Assembly: GCA_016867095.1 (NCBI GenBank)
Contig: VGKK01000002.1
Coordinates: forward strand, 1-38,128
DNA from: Candidatus Omnitrophota bacterium
GTDB taxonomy: Bacteria; Omnitrophota; Gorgyraeia; Gygaellales; Profunditerraquicolaceae
Length of the DNA: 38,128 bases
Direction: 5' to 3'
Under the pieces are notes generated by a model that was not told the DNA's origin, ran no database searches, and saw nothing but the letters and a program-made list of their open reading frames with translations. Shown in pieces: positions 30,020 to 37,966 of the stretch. A program made the position numbers and the translations under genes. How positions within the stretch are numbered: the stretch's first letter is position 1; each line of letters starts with the position of its first letter.

Positions 30020-31361
30020 AAACAGAAAATACATTATCATCTTGGTTTTAGCCGCTTTTATCTTCCCGTTTGCTAAAGGCTACAGCCAGGAAAAACAGGA
30101 GAGCCGGAGCGTTTTGCTTTCCCTGCAGGAGGCGGTTGCCGCGGCTTTTCGCAACAATAAGGACATCCGCATTCAGGAAGAGGAAAACAAAATTTCTCAA
30201 GCCAAAATACAGGAAGCACAGAGCAAATTTTTGCCTCAAGTAAACTTGGGCGCGGGATACACGCATAGCGGCAGCGTCCTTCAGCTCAGCACAATAAAGA
30301 GCACCAAGAAAGACATCGGTATTTTTTCCGGATATAAGAATGATAATAACCTGAATATCAGCGTTGATGAATCTGTCTATAACGGCGGCGCGGATATCGC
30401 CAACTTTAAGCAGAGCGAGCTGGGCCTGCGGGTCAGCCAGGAAACCCTGCGGGTAAAGAAATTAGACGTGGAGTTTGAAACAAAGAGGCTATATTACGGG
30501 CTGTTACTGGCGTATGAGGCCGAGCGTATTGCCCAGGAGCTCTTTGACCAGGCCCAGGCGCATTATGAAGATGTAAAGAATAAATTCGGGCAGGGGACAG
30601 TCTCTAAATTTGACCTTTTGCAGTCAAAGGTCCAGGTTTCTAAAATTATGCCTGAGCTGGTAAGGGCAAAGAACGCGGTGGATTTAATCGCCGCGGACCT
30701 GAAGAAAATGCTCGGTTTTAAAATGCGGGACTCGCTGGCCTTAAAGGACAAGCTCCTCTATTCTTTAATAGAGATTAATGAGGAGGAATTTTTAAAGCAG
30801 GCTTACTTAAACCGTCCGGAGATGAATTTAAAGGCATTAGGCATTGATATCCAGAAATGGGCGATACAGATGGCTAAGTCGGGTTGGCGGCCGCAGATCA
30901 GCGCTGAGGGAGGGTATAGTTACCGCTCCAATAACCTGGGGAATATGTTTAATAACCGGCACAGCAACTGGAACGCGGGGTTTAGCGTCAGCATCCCGCT
31001 CTTTGACGGTTTTTCCACTAAGGCAAAAGTAGACCAAGCAGCCAGCCGCTATGCCCAGGCTAAATTAGAAAAGGAAGATTTAGGAGAGCAGATCGCCGTG
31101 GATATCCGGCAGGCCTGTTTGGATTTAAAACAGGCAGAGGCGATTATTAATTCTTCAAAGGATAATATTGAGGAAGCCCGCGAGGCTTTAAGGATTGCCG
31201 GCGTCAGTTTTGATAACGGCGAGGGGACGAATTTGGATGTTTTGGACGCGCAGATATCCTTGAGCCAGATAGAAAATAATTTTTCCGAAGGGGTTTATGA
31301 TTATCTGATGGCTAAGGCGTTTTTGGACCGGACAATGGCAGGAAGCCAGGAGGGCAAGTAA
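30012..31361 (+). CDS. TolC-family outer-membrane efflux protein
   Basis: The 449-residue outer-membrane channel component has a signal peptide (IIILVLAAFIFPFAKGYSQ). Two homologous OEP halves follow. The first shows LQEAVAAAFRNNKDIRIQEE, SKFLPQVNLGAGYTHSG and VDESVYNGGADIA; the second shows NRPEMNLKALGIDIQK, SGWRPQISAEGGYSYRS, SVSIPLFDGFSTKA and GTNLDVLDAQISLSQIENNF. The length is normal. It should pair with the HlyD-type adaptor, whose gene starts on its stop codon (TAATG). The start overlaps the MacB remnant. Confidence 0.93.
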   Translation: MNKNRKYIIILVLAAFIFPFAKGYSQEKQESRSVLLSLQEAVAAAFRNNKDIRIQEEENKISQAKIQEAQSKFLPQVNLGAGYTHSGSVLQLSTIKSTKKDIGIFSGYKNDNNLNISVDESVYNGGADIANFKQSELGLRVSQETLRVKKLDVEFETKRLYYGLLLAYEAERIAQELFDQAQAHYEDVKNKFGQGTVSKFDLLQSKVQVSKIMPELVRAKNAVDLIAADLKKMLGFKMRDSLALKDKLLYSLIEINEEEFLKQAYLNRPEMNLKALGIDIQKWAIQMAKSGWRPQISAEGGYSYRSNNLGNMFNNRHSNWNAGFSVSIPLFDGFSTKAKVDQAASRYAQAKLEKEDLGEQIAVDIRQACLDLKQAEAIINSSKDNIEEAREALRIAGVSFDNGEGTNLDVLDAQISLSQIENNFSEGVYDYLMAKAFLDRTMAGSQEGK

Positions 31362-32188
31362 TGAAAAATAATAAAAAAATAATCCTGATTGTGGTTTTGG
31401 CGGCGGCGCTGGCCGCGGCGCTTTTGTTTATCCGGAGGGAAAAAGAGCGTAACGGCAGAATTAAGGTTTCGGGGAATATAGAGGCAACCGAGGTGCGGCT
31501 TTCCTTTCGGGTTTCAGGCAAGATAAAAGAACTGTTGACTGATGAAGGCAGGCGCGTGAAAAAACAAGAGGTGGTCGCCCGGCTGGAAACCGATGAGTTG
31601 GAAAAAATCAAAAATGAAGCAGAGGCCTCGCTTAAGGCGGTAGAATATCAGTATGCCCTGGATAAGGCTGACGCTGATCGCGCGGAGAATCTTTTTACCG
31701 CCGGTTCCATCTCGGCGCAAAAAAGGGATTTAGCCAAGGCCAGGGCTGACGCGGATAAAGCCAATGCGGAAGCCATGAGGGCTTCCCTGGAGCTGGCCAG
31801 TACCAGGTTGGGGTTTGCCGAATTAGCCTCGCCCCTTGACGCTTTTGTGATGGTTAAGAGCGCCGAGGCAGGCGAAGTAGTGCAAGCCGGCTCCACCATT
31901 TTTACCATTACCGACCTGCAGGATATCTGGCTGACCGCCTACATTAATGAAACTGATTTAGCTCGGGTCAAACTCAACCAGCCGGCGCAAATCCGCGCGG
32001 ATACCTATCCGAATAAAAATTATAAAGGCCGGATTTCCTTTATTTCCCAGGAAGCGGAATTCACTCCCAAGCAGATTCAGACTACCGAAGAGCGGGTCAG
32101 GCTGGTCTATCGGATTAAAATTCAGGTGGACAATGCCAGCCTGGAGCTTAAACCCGGCATGCCCGCCGACGGGTATATTATGGAGTAA
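31361..32188 (+). CDS. HlyD/YbhG-type periplasmic adaptor (membrane fusion protein)
   Basis: The 275-residue protein has a single N-terminal membrane helix (IILIVVLAAALAAALLF). A lipoyl/barrel-sandwich half motif follows (GNIEATEVRLSFRVSGKIKE, RRVKKQEVVARLETDEL). The ~75-residue coiled-coil hairpin comes next (AEASLKAVEYQYALDKADAD..), then SPLDAFVMVKSAEAGEVVQA and a beta-barrel ending LKPGMPADGYI. The short form fits the YbhG class, which works with YbhFSR ABC-2 exporters. It overlaps tolC upstream by 1 nt, but the ATPase genes it should precede are displaced 1.6 kb downstream. Confidence 0.9.
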   Translation: MKNNKKIILIVVLAAALAAALLFIRREKERNGRIKVSGNIEATEVRLSFRVSGKIKELLTDEGRRVKKQEVVARLETDELEKIKNEAEASLKAVEYQYALDKADADRAENLFTAGSISAQKRDLAKARADADKANAEAMRASLELASTRLGFAELASPLDAFVMVKSAEAGEVVQAGSTIFTITDLQDIWLTAYINETDLARVKLNQPAQIRADTYPNKNYKGRISFISQEAEFTPKQIQTTEERVRLVYRIKIQVDNASLELKPGMPADGYIME

Positions 32189-32203
32189 TGATGGGCCTGT
32201 TTA

Positions 32204-32373
32204 TTTTTTGCGGGTTCTGCCAAGGCTTGTTTTCGCAGCACCGCTCGCATTTCCCCACCGAGGAAATGCTCGCTTGGAGTTTGCGCTCGCTCGCCCTCGC
32301 TGTCGCTCGGGCACCCTGGCCGCTCGCACAAACTACATGCTGCTTGAAATCAAGCCTTGTCACCCGCAAAAAA
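32204..32373. repeat. 170-bp structured inverted-repeat element
   Basis: Ends TTTTTTGCGGGT and ACCCGCAAAAAA pair perfectly. CAAGGCTTG/CAAGCCTTG and GCAGCA/TGCTGC continue the stem. The interior holds further hairpins (GCATTTCC/GGAAATGC, AGTTTGCG/CGCACAAACT). It lies immediately after the adaptor gene. The left end TGCGGGTTCTGSCAAGG recurs at 33120. With the palindrome at 32413 it accounts for most of the 359 bp gap before the ORF6N gene. Confidence 0.75.
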
Positions 32374-32412
32374 TAGCGATTGCCGAAACTTTGACAGAAG
32401 AATGATACAATG

Positions 32413-32437
32413 AACTGGTTGTAATTTGCAACCAGTT
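32413..32437. repeat. 25-bp palindrome upstream of the ORF6N gene
   Basis: AACTGGTTG and CAACCAGTT pair perfectly around TAATTTG. No T-tract follows. A probable operator or hairpin; it is related to the palindrome at 21275. Confidence 0.6.
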
Positions 32438-32547
32438 CCAATTAAACTTCGGATACACTGGTGATAACTTGAATAAAGGGAACGGTTATAAAAATATTCG
32501 TTAGATTTTGTCACCCCTTACGTCTATTGTAGTAGGAGGTGGCAAAT

Positions 32548-33066
32548 ATGGCTAATTTAACTTCCGTCGAAGTAATCGCGACAAAGATTCTAGAGATACG
32601 TGGTAAGAAGGCGATGTTAGACAGCGAGCTGGCGCGGCTTTACGGCGTGGCAACAAAACAATTGATTCGTCAGGTAAAGAGAAATATTGCTCGGTTTCCG
32701 GAAGACTTTATGTATCCACTTACACAGCAAGAAGTTGCAAACTTGAGGTGCCAATTTGGCACCTCAAGATGGGGTGGCAGGAGATATCCACCGTTGGTAT
32801 TTACTCAAGAAGGCGTGGCTATGCTATCTAGTGTCCTGAATAGCAAAAGAGCCATCCTGGTTAATATCCTGATTATGCGCGCCTTCGTGAAATTGAAAGA
32901 GTTATTGCTGACGCATAAGGATCTCGCCGCCAAAATCAATGCCCTGGAAAGAAAGTACGCCGAACATGATAACAAGATTAAACAGGTATTTGATGCAATC
33001 CGTCGCCTTATGCAGCTGCCGGATGATTCAAAAAGAGTAATTGCCGGCTTTAAAGTTATGAAGTAA
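32548..33066 (+). CDS. ORF6N-domain DNA-binding protein
   Basis: The 172-residue protein has an N-terminal ORF6N domain (KilA-N-related, phage type): ILEIRGKKAMLDSELARLYG, LIRQVKRNIARFPEDFMYPL, LRCQFGTSRWGGRRYPPLVF and TQEGVAMLSSVLNSKRAI are the diagnostic stretches. A basic coiled-coil tail follows. ATG 32548 is chosen because AGGAGG lies 8 nt upstream; a GTG at 32539 overlaps that site. The segment encoding RCQFGT contains a DNA palindrome GAGGTGCC/GGCACCTC. Proteins of this kind occur in phages and as solitary mobile genes; targets are unknown. It interrupts an efflux operon and is flanked by related repeats. Confidence 0.88.
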   Translation: MANLTSVEVIATKILEIRGKKAMLDSELARLYGVATKQLIRQVKRNIARFPEDFMYPLTQQEVANLRCQFGTSRWGGRRYPPLVFTQEGVAMLSSVLNSKRAILVNILIMRAFVKLKELLLTHKDLAAKINALERKYAEHDNKIKQVFDAIRRLMQLPDDSKRVIAGFKVMK

Positions 33067-33092
33067 AATCCAGATAAATATTCGCTCTAGCC

Positions 33093-33139
33093 GTAATTCG
33101 CAACCGGTTTATGCAGTTGTTTTGCGGGTTCTGGCAAGG
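33093..33139 (+). repeat. Right flank repeats of the ORF6N cassette
   Basis: GTAATTCGCAACCGGTT matches GTAATTTGCAACCAGTT at 32421, and TTTTGCGGGTTCTGGCAAGG matches the left end of the 170-bp element at 32206. Together they bracket the ORF6N gene as imperfect direct repeats. Confidence 0.6.
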
Positions 33140-33217
33140 TGGACTTTTCGCTTGTATCGCGTTTGTCCTAAGCCCGCCTCGTCCCCCACAAAAATTAGCC
33201 CAAAGTGAGATTTGCTT

Positions 33218-33499
33218 ATGGCAGTAATTCATAATAAACATCCAATAAAACAATCATTTCGCAATTGGATTAATAATTATCCTGAGTCATTCCATTGGTG
33301 TGATATGGATCGATTTTATATTTTTGTTAAATGCGTATGTCGTTATAGTAGGAAAATTAAAGGTTACCAGTGGTTAAAAAAGAAAATAGAGAAAACCGAC
33401 AAGAAATTATCTAAAGACGTAATTGATATATATTGCCATAAGTTTATTGAACTTCAGAAATTCTATAGTGCTTCATGTTTGCAAATTTATGAAAGTTAG
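33218..33499 (+). CDS. Hypothetical protein, AT-rich
   Basis: The 93-residue basic protein (MAVIHNKHPIKQSFRNWINN, with KIKGYQWLKKKIEKTDKKLS) has several aromatic and cysteine residues and no signal peptide. I do not recognise it. The ATG at 33218 has a GTGAGA-like weak site. Base composition is lower in GC than the efflux genes around it, as in the ORF6N cassette, so it may be part of the same insertion. It could be a non-coding ORF. Confidence 0.4.
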   Translation: MAVIHNKHPIKQSFRNWINNYPESFHWCDMDRFYIFVKCVCRYSRKIKGYQWLKKKIEKTDKKLSKDVIDIYCHKFIELQKFYSASCLQIYES

Positions 33500-33538
33500 T
33501 TAATAGAATGGATATGCAATAAGGGGGATATTTCGATT

Positions 33539-33782
33539 TAGCGGGTGGCGAGGCATGTTTGGAGCTTCGCTAAATTTTGCGAGGGTGTTTGTGAGCGTGC
33601 ATAAGAAATTTTTTGGCAAAAGTCTGCAAGGATTTACGACGAGAGAGCGCGGAAACCGACCATCGTAACCGCAGGTCACCGAATTTTAAGCAGGCGAACG
33701 AGGAGTAAGCCGTAGCAGACGGCAAAAAATTTCAGCACGCGAGCAAATACCTGAAGCAAAATACCAACGATAAGACCCGCTA
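33539..33782. repeat. 244-bp imperfect long inverted repeat
   Basis: Terminal 8-bp repeats TAGCGGGT and ACCCGCTA enclose a large stem: GCGTGC..AAATTTTTTG..GTCTGC against GCAGAC..CAAAAAATTT..GCACGC, with an inner TTACGA/TCGTAA pair. No protein is encoded. It fills the ~300 bp gap before the first ABC ATPase and could be a MITE-like element or a structured RNA. Confidence 0.75.
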
Positions 33783-33799
33783 GGGGCGATGGATAAATT

Positions 33800-34531
33800 A
33801 TGATTACCATAAAGGCGCAGGGGTTGACGAGGAAATTTAATTCCACGACCGCGGTAAATAATCTCAACCTGGAAATTGAGGAGGGGGAGATATTTGGCCT
33901 GGTGGGCCCGGACGGCGCCGGCAAGACCACTACAATGCGGCTTTTAACCGGCATCCTTGAGCCGAATTCAGGCGAGGCCTGGGTTTTTAATAAGCATATT
34001 GTCAAGGAATCCGAAGGCCTGAAAGACCATATCGGATATATGTCGCAGCGTTTCGGGCTTTATGAAGATTTGACTGTGCTGGAGAATTTGCATTTTTACG
34101 CCGATATTTATGATGTGCCGTATAAAGAGCGGCCAGGGCGCATTGAGCGGCTGATGAGTTTCAGCGGCCTGGGGCCTTTTCAGAAAAGGCTTGCCCGGCA
34201 TCTCTCCGGCGGGATGAAGCAGAAATTGGGCTTAAGCTGCGCGCTCATCCATACCCCCAAGGTCCTTTTTCTGGATGAGCCGACCAGCGGCGTTGACCCG
34301 GTCTCAAGGAGGGATTTCTGGCGGATACTTTACCAGCTTTTAAGAGAAAAAGTCACCATCCTGTTTTCTACATCCTATCTTGATGAGGCCGAGCGCTGCC
34401 GCCGGGTCGGGCTTATCCATAAGGGGAGCCTTTTAAAATGCGACATCCCCGCGAATATCAAAAAAGAGCGCCGCTCCGAAACCCTGGAGCAGGCATTCAT
34501 CTCTATTATAAATAGCTATGAAAAACCCTGA
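33800..34531 (+). CDS. ABC-2 exporter ATP-binding protein (YbhF-like, first half)
   Basis: The 243-residue ATPase has Walker A GPDGAGKTTT, Q-loop GYMSQRFGLYEDLTVLEN, signature LSGGMKQKLGLSCALIHTP and Walker B VLFLDEPTSGVDP. The unusual D in GPDGAGK is shared with YbhF N-terminal halves. It is a single nucleotide-binding domain, whereas E. coli YbhF fuses two. It probably forms a heterodimer with the next ATPase and powers the two permeases for small-molecule or drug export. The gene follows the 244-bp inverted repeat directly and has a weak ribosome site. Confidence 0.92.
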   Translation: MITIKAQGLTRKFNSTTAVNNLNLEIEEGEIFGLVGPDGAGKTTTMRLLTGILEPNSGEAWVFNKHIVKESEGLKDHIGYMSQRFGLYEDLTVLENLHFYADIYDVPYKERPGRIERLMSFSGLGPFQKRLARHLSGGMKQKLGLSCALIHTPKVLFLDEPTSGVDPVSRRDFWRILYQLLREKVTILFSTSYLDEAERCRRVGLIHKGSLLKCDIPANIKKERRSETLEQAFISIINSYEKP

Positions 34532-34535
34532 ATAT

Positions 34536-34645
34536 AAGTCAAAACTCAAAAGTCAAAAGTAAAAAGTTCAAGGCAAAATTCAAAAGTTTTTTAAGTTTTT
34601 ACTTTTTACTTGCACTTTTGACTTTTTACTTTTACCTTTTGACTT
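34536..34645. repeat. AAGTCAAAA-type iterated palindrome, copy 2
   Basis: The left arm is identical to the purH-folC copy through AAGGCAAAATTCAAAAGTTTTT; the centre differs by a few bases; the right arm again ends TTTTGACTT. It lies between the two ABC ATPase genes. Confidence 0.9.
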
Positions 34646-34663
34646 AGACAGGATTTAATAATT

Positions 34664-35599
34664 ATGAGTAATAATATTGCCGTCAGCGCCAAGGATTTGG
34701 AAAAGAAATTCGGGAATTTTGTCGCCGTTAACCGGATTAGTTTTGAAGTCAGGCGCGGGGAAATATTCGGCTTCCTGGGGCCTAATGGCGCGGGAAAATC
34801 CACGACCATCAGGATGCTCTGCGGCCTGCTCCTGCCTACTTCAGGCGCCGGCCATGTGGGTGGATATGATATTAATCGCCAGCAGGAATTCATCAAGCAG
34901 AATATCGGCTATATGTCGCAAAAATTTTCGCTTTATGAAGACCTGACGGTTGAAGAAAATATTGATTTTTACAGCGGTATTTATAAAGTGCCCGGGCAAT
35001 ATAAGAAGGAGCGCGCAGAGCGGGTAATCCGCATGGCCGGGATTGAAGAATTCAGGAAGAGCCTCAGCGGCATTTTATCCGGAGGATGGAAGCAGAGGCT
35101 GGCCCTGGGTTGCGCCATCATTCACCAACCCAAAATAGTTTTTTTAGACGAGCCGACCAGCGGTGTTGACCCCATTGCCCGGAATAATTTCTGGAAGTTG
35201 ATTAAAGAAATGGCCGAGGAGGGCACCACCGTATTTGTGACTACCCATTATATGGACGAGGCCCAGAATTGCGACCGCCTAGCCTTAATTTACCAGGGCG
35301 CGCTTATTGCCACCGGAGCGCCCGAAGATTTAAAGAAGCAATGTATGCGCGAGGAGGTTTTAAAAATATCCGTCCCGGAGCCATTGGAATGGGCGGAAAG
35401 GTTAGAAAAACTGGAATTCGTAAAAGAGATGGCGCTTTTCGGAGTGGTTTTGCACGCGATTGTTAAGGATGCGGACCAGGCTATACCGGTTTTTTCCCGG
35501 CTATTTTCCCAGGAGGGGATTAAAGACGCCCGGATAGAGAAAATTCAGCCGTCCTTAGAGGATGTTTTCATTTCCCTGATTGAATCTTACGACAAATAG
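34664..35599 (+). CDS. ABC-2 exporter ATP-binding protein (YbhF-like, second half)
   Basis: The 311-residue ATPase has Walker A GPNGAGKSTT, Q-loop GYMSQKFSLYEDLTVEEN, signature LSGGWKQRLALGCAI, Walker B IVFLDEPTSGVDP and H-loop VFVTTHYMDEA. A C-terminal ~80-residue regulatory extension (LKISVPEPLEWAERL.., SLEDVFISLIESYDK) is typical of ABC-2 drug exporters. It is about 50% alike in its core to the preceding ATPase by eye. The 132-bp gap between them holds the AAGTCAAAA palindrome. Only a poor AGACAGG site precedes the ATG. Confidence 0.93.
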   Translation: MSNNIAVSAKDLEKKFGNFVAVNRISFEVRRGEIFGFLGPNGAGKSTTIRMLCGLLLPTSGAGHVGGYDINRQQEFIKQNIGYMSQKFSLYEDLTVEENIDFYSGIYKVPGQYKKERAERVIRMAGIEEFRKSLSGILSGGWKQRLALGCAIIHQPKIVFLDEPTSGVDPIARNNFWKLIKEMAEEGTTVFVTTHYMDEAQNCDRLALIYQGALIATGAPEDLKKQCMREEVLKISVPEPLEWAERLEKLEFVKEMALFGVVLHAIVKDADQAIPVFSRLFSQEGIKDARIEKIQPSLEDVFISLIESYDK

Positions 35600-35638
35600 G
35601 CGGGAAGCTGCGAGCCCCGTCTTTCCTAAAGGAGCGGG

Positions 35639-36793
35639 GTGCATATTGAAAGGAAGAGCGGGGTGAACTTAAGGCGAGTTAGCGCGATTACCAAGAAGGA
35701 ATTTATCCAGATTGTCCGGGATTACCGCAGCCTGGGCCTGGCGCTGATTAACCCGGTGCTTTTATTGTGCATCTTTGGCTTTGCCCTTTCCCTGGATGTA
35801 AACAGCGTGCCGATGGCAATCTGGAACCAGGATAAAACCCAGGTCTCCAATGATTTTATCCTGGATTTCCAGAATTCCCCCTATTTTAAAATTGTCGGTT
35901 ATTTTGATAACTATACCGAGCTGCAGAATTATATTGATAGAAGAAAAGCAATGATGGCTATGGTTATCCCCAAGGACTTCTCCAAAATTATCAATTCTCA
36001 ACAGGCCGCGCCGGTGCAGTTGCTGGTGGACGGAAGCGACGCCAATACCGCCACCATTGCCCTGGGGTATGTTAACGCGATGGTCGCCAAATACAACGCC
36101 AAGTTTGTGAATGCCTCGCTTTCTAAATTGGGCCTGAAGGATTTTTCCCCCATAGATGTCCGGCCGCGGGTCTGGTTTAATGAAGATTTAAAGAGCAAGA
36201 ATTATATTGTCCCCGGCCTGATTGCCTTGATTATGATGATGATTGCCGCCCAGCTTGCCTCCATAACCATTGCCCGGGAATGGGAAAGAGGCACCATGGA
36301 ACAGCTGATTTCTACTCCGGTGCGGCCAGGGGAACTCATCCTGGGCAAATTCATCCCTTATTTTATGATTGGTTTTTTTGACCTGCTGGTGGCGGTGGCT
36401 ATGGCAGAATTTGTTTTTCGCGTTCCCCTAAAGGGGAGTTTAACTTTATTGCTTATCTTAAGCAGTATTTTTCTTTGCGGGGCCCTGGCGCAGGGGATTT
36501 ATTTTTCCGTGGTGGCTAAGAACCAGCGCCTGGCCACGCAAATGGCGGTCTTGACCACCTTCCTGCCGACCTTTATACTTTCCGGCTTTGTCTTTCCCAT
36601 TTACAATATGCCCAAGCTGATACAAGCCACGACCTATATAGTTCCGGCGCGCTATTTTATCGCCATACTCAAGGGGATTTATTTAAAAGGCCAGGGAATG
36701 GATGTTTTGTGGCGGCCGACCCTGTTCCTGTTGATTTTTTCGTCAATGATGATATTTTTTGCTTACCGGCGCTTTAAAAAGAAGGTTAGCTGA
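35639..36793 (+). CDS. ABC-2 type permease (YbhS/YbhR-like), first
   Basis: The 384-residue permease has one N-terminal helix (LALINPVLLLCIFGFALSL). A large periplasmic domain follows (~50-185, with VDGSDANTATIALGYVNAMV), then five helices. The conserved cytoplasmic coupling region reads GTMEQLISTPVRPGELILGK, and the C-terminal part has FLPTFILSGFVFPIYNMP and VPARYFIAILKGIYLKG. The GTG at 35639 follows GGAG by only 4 nt; a second GTG at 35663 is the alternative. CCCCG/CGGGG upstream could hide the start region. The stop overlaps the next start (TGATG). Confidence 0.92.
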   Translation: MHIERKSGVNLRRVSAITKKEFIQIVRDYRSLGLALINPVLLLCIFGFALSLDVNSVPMAIWNQDKTQVSNDFILDFQNSPYFKIVGYFDNYTELQNYIDRRKAMMAMVIPKDFSKIINSQQAAPVQLLVDGSDANTATIALGYVNAMVAKYNAKFVNASLSKLGLKDFSPIDVRPRVWFNEDLKSKNYIVPGLIALIMMMIAAQLASITIAREWERGTMEQLISTPVRPGELILGKFIPYFMIGFFDLLVAVAMAEFVFRVPLKGSLTLLLILSSIFLCGALAQGIYFSVVAKNQRLATQMAVLTTFLPTFILSGFVFPIYNMPKLIQATTYIVPARYFIAILKGIYLKGQGMDVLWRPTLFLLIFSSMMIFFAYRRFKKKVS

Positions 36794-37923
36794 TGTTTGA
36801 ACGCATCCGGGCCATTCTTATTAAGGAATTCAAGCAGGTCTTTCGCGACCCGCGGATGAGGACAATGATTTTTATTTCTCCGCTCCTGCAGGTGTTCATT
36901 TTCGGCTATGCCGCCAGTACCGACGTAAGAAATATCCCTACCGCGATATACGACCTGGATAATACCGCTCAGAGCCGCCAGGTCATCCGGGCTTTCTCTT
37001 TTTCCAAATATTTTAGCATAAAAAAATATATCTCTAACGACACACAGGAAAAAGAATTGATTGATAAGGCGCAGGTTTCCGTAGTGCTGCGTTTTAACCG
37101 CGGCTTTGCCCGGGATTTAGAAGCCAATAAAGGCGCCCAGTTACAGATTATCGTGGATGGCACAGATTCAAATACCGCCTCCATTGCCCTGGCTTACGCC
37201 AACAAGATTATCCAGAAATACTCTAGTTCAATATTAGAAAGGCGCGCCGATATCCTGTTAAAACAGAGGCTGGCCTTTCCGAGCGTAGAGCTTAAGGACC
37301 GGCCCTGGTTTAATGAAAACCTGGAATCAAGGAACTATTTTATCCCCGGGGTCATTGCCATGCTGGTGACCGTTACTTCCCTCTTGATGACTGCCTTGGC
37401 TATAGTCCGGGAAAAGGAAATCGGCACCATGGAGCAGCTGCTGGTTTCGCCGATTAAGCCCATTGAGTTTATTTTAGGAAAGCTCGCGCCCTTTGCGGCG
37501 TTGAGTTTCATTGACCTGATCTTTATCGCCCTGACCGGGATCCTCTGGTTCCATATTCCTATGCGGGGCAGCCTGTTATTGCTCGTTGGCGCCACCTGTA
37601 TTTACCTGTTGACTACGCTGGGCGCGGGGTTATTTATCTCCACTATTTCCTCAACGCAGCAGGAAGCGGCAATGTCCGTATTTTTATTCCTGCCGGTGAT
37701 GAATTTGTTTTCGGGCTTTGCCTTTCCTATTACCAGTATGCCCAAGGCTGCGCAGTACTTTACCTATATTATACCGCTACGCTATTACCTGGAGATTGTC
37801 AGGGGGATATTCTTGAAGGGGGTAGGGATAAACATCCTCTGGCCGCAGCTGTCGGCCTTGCTTGTCATCGGTGTCAGCGTAATCGCCATGAGCTCCTTAA
37901 GATTCCACAAGAGGCTGGGATAA
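36793..37923 (+). CDS. ABC-2 type permease (YbhS/YbhR-like), second
   Basis: The 376-residue paralogue has the same topology: first helix MIFISPLLQVFIFGYAAS, periplasmic domain with VDGTDSNTASIALAYANKII, and five C-terminal helices. The coupling motif is GTMEQLLVSPIKPIEFILGK, then FSGFAFPITSMPKAAQYF and IPLRYYLEIVRGIFLKG. It overlaps the first permease by 1 nt, so the pair is translated together and likely forms the heterodimeric channel. It ends the exporter operon; only a weak AACCG/CGGTT hairpin follows before the next repeat element. Confidence 0.93.
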   Translation: MFERIRAILIKEFKQVFRDPRMRTMIFISPLLQVFIFGYAASTDVRNIPTAIYDLDNTAQSRQVIRAFSFSKYFSIKKYISNDTQEKELIDKAQVSVVLRFNRGFARDLEANKGAQLQIIVDGTDSNTASIALAYANKIIQKYSSSILERRADILLKQRLAFPSVELKDRPWFNENLESRNYFIPGVIAMLVTVTSLLMTALAIVREKEIGTMEQLLVSPIKPIEFILGKLAPFAALSFIDLIFIALTGILWFHIPMRGSLLLLVGATCIYLLTTLGAGLFISTISSTQQEAAMSVFLFLPVMNLFSGFAFPITSMPKAAQYFTYIIPLRYYLEIVRGIFLKGVGINILWPQLSALLVIGVSVIAMSSLRFHKRLG

Positions 37924-37966
37924 CCGCCGTTTTCGGTTGTAAACCCGGCGACGGATGTTATAATAA

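Noticed and set aside
32391..32411. Promoter TTGACA..TACAAT before the ORF6N gene
   Set aside because: The spacer is only 9 bp, too short for a sigma70 promoter.
32133..32441. Overlapping ORFs on both strands after the adaptor gene
   Set aside because: They run through the 170-bp inverted-repeat element; composition follows the hairpins and no protein signature is present.
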